DNA of 64,000 bases. Origin: Proteles cristata cristata (Eukaryota; Chordata; Mammalia; Carnivora; Hyaenidae). The notes beneath the pieces were generated by a model. It ran no database searches and was not told the DNA's origin. It saw only the letters and a program-made list of their open reading frames with translations. Positions 46,667 to 58,700 of this stretch are shown piece after piece. The position numbers and the translations under genes are program-made. The stretch lies in contig JAESUZ010001069.1 in assembly GCA_017311185.1 (NCBI GenBank), positions 194,501-258,500 on the forward strand, written 5' to 3'. Numbering within the stretch: the stretch's first letter is position 1; every line of letters starts with the position of its first letter.

Positions 46667-47600
46667 AAAAAACAACAAGGTTTCATTGTCTTGTAAAACT
46701 GGAAGAGCTAGAATCTTAGGGACAGGAAGAAATGGAATCTTACATACAGAATAATGGTCTCAACTGGTTTGTAAGGACACTCGCTTTTTTAGCAAAGACT
46801 AAAATGCAGCAGTGATGGTGCTGAAAGCCATTACAGAGGAAGTCGTGCCGAGTCAGAGCTCGAGCAGCCCTGTTGGGGTCAGCACTACTGACTGGCTGGG
46901 AGGATTGGAGACTGCCCTCCCCTAAAGCTTGAAAAATTCTTGTGCTTTTCATCGAACACACATGGGCCCTCTCTGTGTCTGGCACTGCCTTTCCAGTTTT
47001 AGTATCTTGGTTTTTTAATCCTCAGCCTTGCTGTTCACCAACAGGTGCCAGAGGGCACCACAGGCTAATAACTCGGGTTCATGGAAGCCCTTTTCCTGGT
47101 AATTTCTTGAGTGAGCCTTCCTGTGGCTCTTTTAACTTCCAAATGAGTTCCTGACATGGGAGGTCCAGGCCCCTCTTGGCCTACCTGCGAAAACCCATGT
47201 CTGAAGTCTAGTGCAACCATCAGGAAGAGCAAGCCCCTGTATGTGTGCTCTGCTCTCCCTAGCACAAGCCCCAGGCTCCAGAAGGTGGTCCTTTCCCTGG
47301 TTTCTTTCCTTTGACCAACATCCCTGCCTGCTCTGGCTCCAGCCTGTCTGTCTTCTCAGCCTGCTCCCTCTTTGTTTAATTATCCCAAGAGAAGGGCCTC
47401 CTCCGTGGGCAGGCAGTGTGGGCAGGAGCTCAGCACAGAAGCATATCTGCACATCACAGAAATGCAGACAAGAGAAGGCCTTGAAAGATGTGGAGAGAAG
47501 GCAGTCTAATGAGCCACAGAGGGAGGCGGTGAGCCACTGGGTGAGCGGGTACCTCAAGGACTAAACTGTGACTGGTTTCTCTCCTAGCACTAGATCCCAG

Positions 47601-47601
<1 letters not shown>

Positions 47602-47648
<47 letters not shown>

Positions 47649-47652
47649 GTGT
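47602..47652. repeat. (TG)n microsatellite
   Basis: About 51 bp, one GC interruption. Confidence 0.95.
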
Positions 47653-48035
47653 CAGAACCAGGGGTGCAGGAGCCAGAGCCTATCCCACCACGCTGACACC
47701 AGTGTGAGTGAATACTGGGTTTCCTGGGTAAAGCACTGATATTTTGTGGACCTGCAAGATCCCTAAGAATAAGCAGTACCTTATAAGGCAGGTTATCTGA
47801 CTGTACATTACACACTATATTCTCCTTTCTTTAGTTGTTTCCCCAGAACATTTACTGAAGTGTTGTTTAAATATTCCCCTCTTATCTCAGTTGCGATATA
47901 GAATATTGAAAGAAGGATCATGTGCCCACACTTGAGCCACTGTGGCAGTAGCTAGGTGATTGAGACTTCCCCAAGGGAAAAGTAAATTATTCGAGCTATA
48001 GGTGTCAAGCTGGGTGGCCAGCACTTCCATTCAAA

Positions 48036-48054
48036 ACACACACACACACACACA

Positions 48055-48092
<38 letters not shown>
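48036..48092. repeat. (CA)n microsatellite
   Basis: About 57 bp with a single TA interruption. Confidence 0.95.
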
Positions 48093-48095
<3 letters not shown>

Positions 48096-50219
48096 GGGGA
48101 TGGGGGGGAAGCAAAAACATGACAACCTTCACAGGTCAAGGCTTGAGTCAAAAAAGTAGCTTCCCTCAGAACTGAGGTTGGCCCTGTATCAGGACATCTT
48201 GCTCTTGCTTCCTTGACCTCTTAGATCTCTGACTTGTTCCGGTACAAGGGTCAAGGTCTCTTTCCTCTGGTTACCATATTGACTTTGCAGTTTCCTCCTT
48301 GCTCTGATCTAAAGTCAGATCATTCTTGGTCCTGAGCAATCCCATTCTCCCTGAATGCCGACTCAATCCTTGGCATTGATGGAATTTCCTGATTTGAGAA
48401 ATGAACTTCCATCCTCTTAGCACTGCATTTTCATCCCCTCCTCTGCTCATATACTCCCCCTTTTCCACTCTACTTATTACTTGGAATTGTTTTCCTCTTA
48501 TAAACCATTTTCTTGAAACAATCTCTGGCCACCATCTCCTGGTCCTCACTTCCCCACCACCCAACTGCATTAGTTAGAGGACAGTATGAGCAGGATACAA
48601 GAGTGATGAACAGGATGGACTGTACCATGAAACTATAAGCAACTGAAGGTTCCTTGAGCATAAAGACAGCAAATAAGTAATTAGAGTAGTGTGGAGAGTG
48701 CTTTGAGAACCTGTTGGAGAAAATGACAGGAGCTAGACCTTTGGAAATACGTAAGCAAGAGAACAACTATTAACATGTAATTGTAAGAATTACTGTAATG
48801 AGAGGTACAAGGTGTTACAGAAGTACATAGGAGAGGCATATAGCCCAGGAAAGCTTCTCAGAGGAGTTTCATCCTCTGTAACCCCTTTTCAAACATCAGC
48901 TTCTTTGAACACCCCCCAACTCCAGTGTTGACCAAAACCAGCAGTCCTGTGGGGTACACCCTCTGTAAAAAGAGGTGGCTCCTCTTGGCTTCACAACTCA
49001 GTACACATATTTGGGGTCCTCTGCACTTACTGATGCTGCTTCTTCACTCTGCCCCTTGACACTCCCTGAAACGTTCTTTGCAACTACTCTCTTTCCTTTC
49101 TCATTCCTGATAACTACAACCTTCTTAAGCCTACTTATTACTCACTTTAGACTGTGTTACCTACTTCATAGTCCTGTCTTCTCCATGTACAGCTGATATT
49201 CCAGGGCCCACTATTGTGCCCTTGTCCCCTTGTTTTTCCATCCCACCCAACTGGCAAAATCTCAACTTTGGATGAATTGAACGACCAGTATTCTCCATGC
49301 TTGCATCTGACTATCTGAGCTCTGCTGGAGAAATCAATACCACTAGAAATTCATGGTCACCAAGTCCTAAGTGGGCCCCAGTTATCTTACTACATTCCTC
49401 TAGTGCCCACTTCCCCTTTCCCATTTTGTACAGCTTTATTAAACCATCGTGACTTCTAAAATTTTAATCCTGTCTACACACACATACCACTCACTGATAA
49501 CCAGATCTCCAACTTCACAGAGAAAATATAAAACATAAGGCAGCAGCTTCCATTATATCTATGCACTCACTGTGTTAATTAAGATACAGAAAAAGTTGCT
49601 ATGACAAGAAGAGAAAAAAATGTAAGATTGTAGTTTCTCTGTCATACAGGAGAACTTGGGGTAGTAAAACAGCTGTAGAATGGAAAGCTCAAGCACCTAC
49701 CATCTAATCACTCCACCTTCCCTGATATGGTTACCTTCATGGCATGGCTGAAGATGGCTTACCCTCACATTCACATTCAACCTGCAGGAAAGGACAATGA
49801 GGAAGAAACAGTCCACCCCTCTCCTATAAGAGCTTGATGTGGAAGCTGTACTTATCACTTCTACCCACAACCCTGTCCAGTATATGGTCATCAAGCCACA
49901 TTTAGCTGCCAAGGCATTGAGGAAATAATCGTTGTTAGTTGGTTAACCATGACTTATTTTAATCTATAATTATTCTCACCTAACTTCCTCTTATAATTGA
50001 GGTTTCTTATCAAAACCTAGAACCTTCCACATGGGCTCTGGATTACACACCTCCCTGCCTTCTCAGGAACCTTGCATTCAAAATTAATTAACTTCTCTCC
50101 CTCTTCCTCCCCCCTCTCATTTCTCTTTTATTTGTTTTCCCTTTCTCTTCTATGATGCTTGCTGTCTTTGTTTTACTCCCACCTCTCTTTTGCGGCTGGC
50201 CTTTCTCTATCCATCCTTT

Positions 50220-50442
50220 TTTCAAAAATTTTAGATGTTTTTTTTTATTTATTTCTGAGAGAGACAGAGAGAGAGACAGCGTGAGCAGGGGAGGGGAGAG
50301 AGGGAGACACAGAATCTGAAGCAGCTTCAGGCTCTGAGCTGTCAGCACAGAGCCCGGCGCGGGTCTCAAACCCACGAACCGTGAGATCATGACCTGAGGC
50401 GAAGTCGGGACGCTTAACCAACTGAGCCACCCAGTCCCCTCA
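50220..50442 (-). mobile_element. Felid tRNA-Lys SINE with target-site duplication
   Basis: Reverse orientation, ending accaactgagccacccagtcc. Copies of tctatccatccttt lie at 50206-50219 and 50443-50456. Confidence 0.92.
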
Positions 50443-50734
50443 TCTATCCATCCTTTAAATATGGTCTTTTTCAGATTTCTGACATGGTTCCTCATTTCTT
50501 CTTATTTAACACACTCTCATTAATTCTATGGTTTGCATTACTTTCTATGCAACCTGTGCATTCAGTTTCCTACTGGAATTACTACTTAGATATCTAATAA
50601 AGCATCTGAAACTTACCATGTCCAAAATGGAACAGATTCACTAGTGGGAGTTGCTATCTGATGGTTATTATTTTCTCTGTAAAGTGGGAGGCCGGGTTAT
50701 TTATTGTGAGTGAAGGATGGTGTGTGTGCATGTG

Positions 50735-50736
<2 letters not shown>

Positions 50737-50771
<35 letters not shown>

Positions 50772-50784
50772 TGTGTCTGTGTCT
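50737..50784. repeat. (GT)n microsatellite
   Basis: GT run followed by GTGTCT units. Confidence 0.95.
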
Positions 50785-50904
50785 GGGTGGGACATGAAAC
50801 GAGAGATTTTACGAGTCCAAAGAAAAATTGAAAAAATATTATGAAAATAAGAGAGAGAAGGTGATCAAAGAAACTTAACAAAACTTCTGATCACTCTGGG
50901 AAGC

Positions 50905-51800
50905 ATTATAGTATGAGCACCTGAATTCTGATGTCCAAAATCTCTGGATTTGAATTGTAGCTTTTTCACCCAGTAGTGTTGTGGCTTTGGGCAGGTTACT
51001 AAAACTACGAGCCACAGGTTTTTCATCTAAAATAGTAATCAATCACATCAGACTTAAATGTAGAGTTCTTTGTGAGGATTAAAAGTCATGTGCTTAGCAC
51101 TCTCCACAATAGCTAAAACCTGGAAAGAGCCTAAGTGTCCATCAACAGATGAATGGATCAAGAAGATGTGGTTTATCTATACCATGGAATACTACATGGC
51201 AATGAGAACAATGAAATCTGGCCATGTGTAGCAACATGGATGGACCTTGAGGGTGTTATGCTGAGCGAAATAAGTCAGGCAGAGAAGGACAAATATCATA
51301 TGTTTGCACATATAGGAGGATTAGGAGGAATAAGGGGGAGAAGAAGGGCGGAAATGGTGGGGGAAAGGGAGAGAGGCAAGCCATGAGAGACTCTTGAATG
51401 CTGACAAAAACTGAGGACTGATGGATGTGGGGGGGGAGGAGGGATGGGCATGGAGGAGGGCACTTGTGGGGATGAGCACTGGGTGTTATGTGGAAACTAA
51501 TTTGACAATAAACTATTTGTAAAAAAAAAAAAAGAATTTTGGAGGGAATACAAATATTCAGACCATAGCAGATTACATTCCCATTCTGTAGCTCCATGAA
51601 TTCTAAGGATGTAGACTCATGCAAATCATAACAGAAAAAATATTTTGTGCACAACTGAAACCAAATACCAGGATGAACCATGTATATCTAAGAAAGTCAC
51701 ATTTTGATTTTGACCTATATCATTAAAAGATTTCTTTTAAGAAATTAAAAAAAAAAAGTCATGTGCTTAGAACAGAGTAGGTGATCATCAAACAGCCCCT
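50905..51800 (+). mobile_element. MIR remnant interrupted by an L1
   Basis: MIR forward sequence (tgtggctttgggcaggttac ... gtgaggattaaaagtcatgt) breaks at 51097 and resumes after 51770 (aacagagtaggtgatcatca). Confidence 0.7.
51098..51753 (+). mobile_element. 5'-truncated LINE-1 with 3' transduction
   Basis: L1 3' end 51098-51520 (starting cactctccacaatagctaaa) with its own poly-A (51521-51533) is followed by about 212 bp of non-L1 sequence, an ATTAAA signal (51722-51727) and a second poly-A. Perfect copies of aaaagtcatgtgcttag flank the whole unit at 51081-51097 and 51754-51770. Confidence 0.9.
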
Positions 51801-52085
51801 ATCCAGTTACCAGAAGCCATTTTCATCCTTCTCCCTTACCCTCAATGTGGAAGCATCCTCTAGATTCTGTCTGCCTCCTAAATAGTTCCATCTTCTCCAC
51901 TGCCTCCATGACTTAGATCAAGGTGCTATGCTATCAACTGTCACCTGAGTTACTGTCCTAGACTCCCAACCGGTCCCACTCCTTAAGTTGTTCTCCATAC
52001 CAGCTGCCATAACAATTACTCCAAATCTTTCTAAAGGCTAGCAAATTTCCAGTGCTTCCAATTCTTCTTTGGTGGCTTACAAGGG
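51785..52085 (+). mobile_element. L2 LINE remnant
   Basis: L2-like order: caactgtcacctgagttact, gtcctagactcccaaccggt, ccataccagctgccataaca, tctttctaaaggc. Confidence 0.55.
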
Positions 52086-52116
52086 TCTGTATTTGCTACT
52101 TTCTTCCTGAGAGGTG

Positions 52117-52790
52117 TGTTAGTTTTCTATTGCTACTATAACAAATTACCATGAATTTGGAAGCTTAAAACAACATCTATTTATTAGGTCACAAGCATGT
52201 GGCCCCGAAGTCTGGTACAGTATGGCTGGGTCCTCTGCTTAGGGTATCAGCAGGCTGAGGTCAAGATGTCATCCAGGTGAAATTGTATTCTGGAGTCCCT
52301 GGGGGGGAACATTCATTTCCAAGCTCACTCTTGTCATTAACAGAATCTAGTTCCTTTCGGTTGTAGGACTATAGTCTCTATTTTCTGGCTGGCTCTCAGC
52401 CAGAGACTGCTCTCAGGTAGAGACCACTCTCAGCCACCTGCTCTGTGCCTGCCTCCTTCCTCAAGCCAGCCACAAGCCCTTGCATTCCTTGTCACGTGAC
52501 CCCCTCCATCACACAAGCCAGCAATAGTGTGTCTAGTCCTTCTTCTTCTTCAAATCTCTCTGACATTCTCTTCTGCTGCCAACCAGAGTAAATTCTTGTG
52601 ATTTGGCTAGAACCAGTTGGATAATCTCTTTATCTTGAGGTCAACTGATTAGTAACATTAACTACATCTGCAAAATCTCTTTTGTCATATAGCATCATCA
52701 TGAAAGTAGTATCTTATACTTACGGGTTCTACCCACAAGTGAGAATCTGGGGTGCTATTTTGTAATTCCACCTATCATAGGAGGGAAAGC
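52117..52790 (+). mobile_element. Old mammalian interspersed repeat, family not assigned
   Basis: gtgttagttttctattgcta, acaaattaccatgaatttgg, cttaaaacaacatctattta near the start, and gaggtcaactgattagtaac and taactacatctgcaaaatct near the end. It is related to the elements at 13885 (opposite strand) and 30925. Confidence 0.55.
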
Positions 52791-55174
52791 CAGGAAAAAC
52801 ATCCCTGAGAAATGCTGATGCCTTGAGCTGAGATGAGAAGGATGAGCAGGAGTTAATTATATAAGGAAGGAAAGTTTCCAGAGAGCATGTACAAAATCAC
52901 GTAACTGGAGGACATATATCCTCAAAAAAATGAACTAAAGAAAGGCCAGTGTGTCTACAGGGGAGAGAACAAGGAGGACAGTGACTTAAAATGAGGTAGT
53001 TAAAGAGGTCAGACCATGGTTAAAGTAGCCAGACCATGCAGGCTTCAGAGACTCCATGAAAAGGTTTTCTCTATCTCCAGAGCAGAGGTCAGAAGAGTGG
53101 CACAGTCAGATTTGTGTTCTGCACACGTCGCTCTGGCTCTAAGGTGGAGGATGGAGGTAAGGGGGCATCGGTAAAACATGGTGGACCACTGAAGAAGCCA
53201 GGAGAGCCTTGCAGAAACAGTGCAATAATGTCCATGCAGCTACAAGCAGACCGAGTCAAGGAACGCTCAGTGGCTAAAATCAACAGGACTTCATGATTGA
53301 TTGACTATGGGAGGGAGACAGTTATGTTCCCCAGGAAGCAGAGACTAAGACAGAGATTACTGTGGAGGATGTTTACTAAGGAGTGCTCTTGGAGTCAACA
53401 CGTGTGCAAGAGCAAGAAAAGAAGGATTGGTGAGGGGAGAAGCTGAACAGCAATTCATTCCCCACAAGGGCCTCGGTCAACCCCCTGAGGAGCTGTGCAC
53501 GTCTCTCAGAGTTGTCCTCTGTTGGGGTGAGGAGGCTGAACCTTTGTACCTCTGTGCTGAGCAGTCACTGGATGCAGGCTGTCTCAGGAAGGGAACAGGA
53601 CCTCACTGGAGCAGGCTTTCCTCAGCTCAGCCAACTCCCCGAAGAAGCTGGCAGTGCAGGCCTGACCTCCGGCAGCACTCTCTGGCAGTGCAAAATAAAT
53701 CCCTCCTTCTTGGAGAGGAGTCTGGGCTTTTCGTCACAGCGTCTACTACAGGTGAAAGATAATAAGGTAGCAAGGCAGCCAGACTGATTCCTAAATTTCT
53801 GATTTGTGCATTTTAGCAGACACACTACCACATAATTGTAATCGTCGGCTTACCTGTCATTTTCCCCCAGGAGAGTGGGAGCTACTCAGGCACAGAATAT
53901 ATCAGCTATTACACAGCCCTATGGCTGGCACATACTTTGCTGAATAAGTGAATGCCCGTCTACTCCTATTTCCACTCCTCTCTCTCCTACATTTCCTTTG
54001 CTCCCCGCCCCCACACCCTACCGTCATCCAATGTGGGAAAAGTCCAGCAGGTTATCTGAGGTGCCACCTGCGCTGGAGCTGAACAAACAGCAAATCAGGC
54101 TCTTCTGGTCCAGGGCACTCTGATGGGGAAGACAGGCAGTGCCAGGAGGAGGGTAGTTGGGGGAGACAGGTGACGACATCCCCACCCTCCTCAGGTTTAA
54201 ATTCTCCTTCAGTGTCCCAGCTCCTGAAAATTCAGTGCTAGCTGGAACAGGTCCCCTCCAAAAGACAGCTTTTATAGGGCTCTCTGAATTCCCCATAAAC
54301 TCAGATCTCATCCACAGCCTACTCTGCTCTTTGACGAATGCCCCCACCTCGAACAGCTACTGCTGGGGGCCAGAGAGTGGAATTTCAAGGTCATATTGGA
54401 GTTTCCTTGAAATGGAAGAGAATGGATAGCCAGCAAAGTGGAAGTGTTAGTGGAGTCAAGTCCTGCTCAAGGAACTGAATCCACCTCAGTCCTGTGCATG
54501 TCCCCTTAAGCTTTGCACCACCTGCACACCCAGTGATCTGCCCCTCTTCCGGTCCCCTCCCATGGGAACCTGTCGCCCCACACAGGCTGCTCCATCTGCA
54601 CTAAGAGCAAATAGGGAGCGTCATTGTGTTGATGAGGGTGGGCGCTGCCTGGAGACCACGAAAGCCAGCCGCCTCCTCCTCCCTCTTGTGCTGGGCCGGG
54701 ATTGGAACTAAACCCCATCACCCCACCCCTCACCGGTTTATCCTAAGCAGTTTTCACTGCTACCCGGGCCGCCCTCACACCCAAGTCAGACTCTTCCTCC
54801 GGGCAGCCCTGTTGCCTGCCAAGATGCTCCCACATCCTTGCCCGCTGAGGAGTGTTCCTTGGGAGCTTTAGGTTGAAGCCTGGGTGTTGGGCCCTGAGCT
54901 AGGTGAAGGGTGCGGGGCAGATGCAGGAGCTACCCCACACCCTTGGAGAGGAGATACAAGGAACTACGGTAGCGAGAGTGTCCAGGTCACTGGGCCACTG
55001 AGGCATAGTACAGTAACTGCGGGTGCTACTAACCTGTTAGATGGCACCTCCACGTCCCGTGACCCCCCGGGAAAGATGCTAGATCCCACGGCAGGCGCGC
55101 CGTCTTGCCTTCCCCCACCCCTCCAGCATCTCCTCCCCGCCACTCCTCCAACCACCCGTACTGCTACCTTCGCC

Positions 55175-55176
<2 letters not shown>

Positions 55177-55218
<42 letters not shown>
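55177..55218. repeat. (CA)21 microsatellite at the CCKBR promoter
   Basis: Pure 42-bp CA run about 360 bp before the CCKBR start codon, at the edge of the CpG-rich block. Confidence 0.95.
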
Positions 55219-55221
<3 letters not shown>

Positions 55222-55229
55222 ATTCTGCC

Positions 55230-55578
55230 GAACCAGGACAGTGGTGAAGGGGAGTGGGCGGGAAGGAAATCTCTAAGAGAAGACCGGAGAGGCTAGGGAG
55301 GGGGCGAGGCTGGAGGACAGTCCTGATGGGTGAGGGGAGCGAAGTCCTGAGCGTGGGAGGGGGGCGGAGAGTCACCTGGCGGGACCGAGGCGGACGAGCC
55401 TGGGAGGGAGGCGAGCCTAGGCGGGGCGAGCAGAGGAGGAGCTGCGGGGCAGGGGCCAAGGTTGGGGGCGGGGACCAGGCGGGGCGGGAGCCTCCGCCCG
55501 AACCGCTGAGCGAGCAGGTGGAGCCGCAGCGGGAGCCCGCCGGGCCGAGCTCCGGGAGGTGGCGGCTGGGCCGGGGCC
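55230..55578 (+). promoter_or_regulatory. CCKBR: GC-rich promoter and 5' untranslated region of CCKBR
   Basis: A CpG-rich stretch carries several GC boxes (gggggcgggg 55464-55473, ggggcggg 55481-55488, and others near 55360 and 55421) and no visible TATA box. It ends at the Kozak-like gggccATGg. A CA repeat at 55177-55218 borders it. The transcription start is unknown. Confidence 0.6.
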
Positions 55579-55729
55579 ATGGAGCTGCTAAACCTGAACC
55601 GGAGCGCGCAGGGGTCCGGACCCGGGCCGGGGGCTTCCCTTTGCCGCCCCGGGGGTGCCCTCCTCAACAGCAGCGGTGCGGGCAACCTCAGCTGCGAGCC
55701 CCCTCGCATCCGCGGAGCCGGGACACGAG
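55579..55729 (+). CDS. CCKBR: CCKBR coding exon 1
   Basis: It has 50 codons plus one base, MELLNLNRSAQ.. to ..RIRGAGTR, very GC-rich. It encodes most of the extracellular N-terminus. Confidence 0.95.
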
Positions 55730-58700
55730 GTGGGTGCCTCCCTAAGCCCCCTCCACCAGCTCCTTTTCGCTGCACCCCACACTGATAGAGGCCCGCACTG
55801 CCTCCTCAATGCCTACACCATCCCCTGATAGTACTCCCTCAGTCCCTCAACAGCTCCCCCGACACTTCTGGCCCCTCTTCCTCCCCCCCCCCACCCACCC
55901 CCCCTCCGCAACGGCTCATAAAAACTCCATCACAGCTTCACACCACCTGATCAGAGCCCCTTCACACTCTGGTCTCCTGGTCGCACCCAGACCCACTGGT
56001 CATCCCCAAACACAGCCCCCTGCCCACCACAGAGCCCCCTTTAGACACAGAGGGTCAGGAAGCAAGGAACTCCTATTGCCTATCGTTCCACATCTCTTCC
56101 TTTTAAATCCAGTTCACAGAGCCACAATGGGTAAGGAAAGAAAGAAAAGAAGGCAAGACTGGGAAAAAGAAGAGGGCTGCCTGAGGGAGGGAGGAGTATG
56201 GAAGGCTTGAATGGGAAGTTAGAGCTATATAATCTCCTGTGTCCTCCACACCTCCCCTAGCCTTCCCAAAAGAGGTCCTCAAAGCTGAACTAGGCTGGAC
56301 GTTGGGGGGTGCACCCTAGAGCTGCCAGTCTCCATTTCACTCCTCCTCAAATCTTCCTGCCTCCCAAGGTGGAATTCTAATCAAAGCTCTGTCCCCTCTC
56401 TCTTTCTGTCTCCAAGTCCCTTCCAAGCACCCTCTCCAACCTGCCTTTCCATAGGTTTCATCCTCCTAGAGCCTAGCTGCTCCCTTCATCTCCTATCTCT
56501 TGTGCCACCATCTCCCCCCACCCCCACTGCTTCCACTCACTCAGTCCCCAAAATGACTTTCACTCCTCCCACGGGCCAACAGCCGCATTTCTCCATAACC
56601 CAGCTCACGATACATGTTTTCCCTTCCTGAGCCTTTTCTTTCCTTAAATGTCTCCTGGACACCCACTATTGTCACTGGGCTAGGTGCTGGGACACAGGGA
56701 TGAAACAGACCCAGTATGGACCCTCATCGGTCCATAGTCAAGTGCAGAGGGGAGACAAACCAGTTGGAAAATCACAGTCACTCTGATAAATCCCAGGAGG
56801 GGGTCTGAATTGTGGACATCCAAAGGAGATGGAATCTAAGAACTTCATAGATGAGGGAACCCAGGAGCTGGGTCTTGAAGTTGGAGTTGAGTAAGCAGAA
56901 AAGGAAGGAGGGGGAAAGCAGTGCTGAGCAAAAGGAAATTATTCCATGTTCAAGAAGGGAAAATGGGAATAAATTTTGAGTATTTACCTCACAAAATAAT
57001 GTATGCTTTATCAGACCAGTTGTTATACACTCTCACTTAGATTGCTTCATTCCACAAATATTTATTGAACCAGAGAAAAAAATGAACACAGTTCCTATTT
57101 CATGGAGCTCACAGTTTAGTGGAAGAGACAGATAAGTAAGCAGGGAATTGCAGCACAAAGTGGGATGTGCCTTAGGTAAGGCTGTGGGAACACAGAAGAG
57201 GAGCCCTAGCCTAGCCTAGCCTTGGGGGTCAAAGTGAGCCTCCTGAGAAGGTAACTGAAGAAAAAATTTAAAAGACGAGGGAAAGCCAGACAAGTGAAGG
57301 GGCAGGAAAGGCGAAAAGCATTCTAAGCAGAGGAACAATATTTGTAAACGCCCAAAGTTGAAATCCATGATACTTACATTCAGTGTGTCAGTTTCTGAGT
57401 GCCTGAAACATACACCATGAGAGAGGAAAAATGAACACTCAGGATGAACACCAACCTAGCAGGTTTACGAAGAGCCTCATGGACCTGGCTAAGGAACATG
57501 GATTTTCATTTTGAGGATGATGGGAACTGTCAAAAGGTTCTGTAGTACAGCCAGGATTAATTAGTTCTATAGTGTAGAGGATGGATTGGAGGACAAGACA
57601 GGAAAGGTGGGGGTGGGGGTGGATACTTTAAAAGGCTATTCTGTTACACTGATGAAAGATGATGTGGGCTTATACTAAGGTATTCGCAGTGGGGATGGAG
57701 AGAAGTGAGTGCATTTGAGAGACACTTCTGGAAGCAGAATCAACAGAACTTGGTAGAGATGCATTAGAAGCGGAGAGGGAGGAAGAAGTCAAGGGATGAC
57801 ATCTAGGTGTCTGGCTTGGACAATTAGATGGATATTTGTGCTATATCATGAGAAGGATAACAAAGGAACAGAAACAGATTTGAAAGAGGAAACTGTAAAT
57901 TCATTTTGGAACTCACTGAATGTAAGTGCTGTTGAGATACCCAGGTAGTGGTGGCCAGTAAGCTGTTAAATCTGGTAGTCAAGAACTTAGGGGAGAGGTA
58001 CAAGCTAGAAATACAAACTTAAAAGGCCTTTGCCTAGAGAAGGCAATGGAAGCCATGGGAATAGATAAAATCATACAAAGATGACAGGATGAAAAGAAAA
58101 GAGGTCCTGGGGCAGGACCCTGAAAAAGGTTGATATTTAAAAGCTAGGCAAAAGAAGGAGAGCCTATGATGAAACCACAAGAGGGACAAGAAGGCAAGGG
58201 AAAGATTTCAAGCAGGGTGGGATAAGTGATGTCATATGCTGCTGATGTAAGTCAAATAAGGACAGAACAGCATCCTTCAGATGCAGTAACAAGGAAGTCC
58301 TTAAGAGGAATTGTGGGTATTAAGGCCTGACTACAGTTGGTTGAGGTTTGCGAGGGTGCATGAAGAGGTTATGAGAAGTGAACCAGGGTGTGTAGACAAA
58401 ACTTTCCAGACGTTTGGTAGGGAGAGAGAAGCAAAGAAAAAATAGGATAGCGCTAGAAATAGCATGGGGTTGAGGAATGGTGTGTGGTGGGGATTGTCTT
58501 TGGGTATATGTATGTGCAGTAGAGGTAAGAGTCTTTTTAAAATGTTGATGTAGGGGTGCCTGGGTGGCTCAGTCGGTTAAGCTTCCGACTTTGGCTCAGG
58601 TCATGATCTCTCAGTCTGTGGTTTTGAGCCCTGCCTCAGGCTCTGTGCTAACAGCTTGGAGCCTGAAGCCTGCTTCGGATTCTGTCTCCCTCTCTCTCTG

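Larger units (their letters stand above)
39848..55176. other. Intergenic region between CNGA4 and CCKBR
   Basis: Fifteen kilobases hold no recognisable exon. Contents: seven felid SINEs, CA/GT microsatellites, MIR and L2 remnants, an L1 with a 3' transduction, and decayed repeats near 43420-43900 and 52117-52790. Stretches such as 40440-41570, 41830-43200, 46700-47580 and 53800-55100 show nothing I can name. Confidence 0.55.

Noticed and set aside
53427..53762. 111-codon open frame in the CNGA4-CCKBR interval
   Set aside because: Low-complexity composition, no recognised domain, and repeat-like surroundings (cccaggaagcagagactaag).
55079..55459. Minus-strand open frames across the CCKBR promoter
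   Set aside because: They are produced by the CA repeat (Val-Cys runs) and GC-rich sequence without stops, with no gene evidence.
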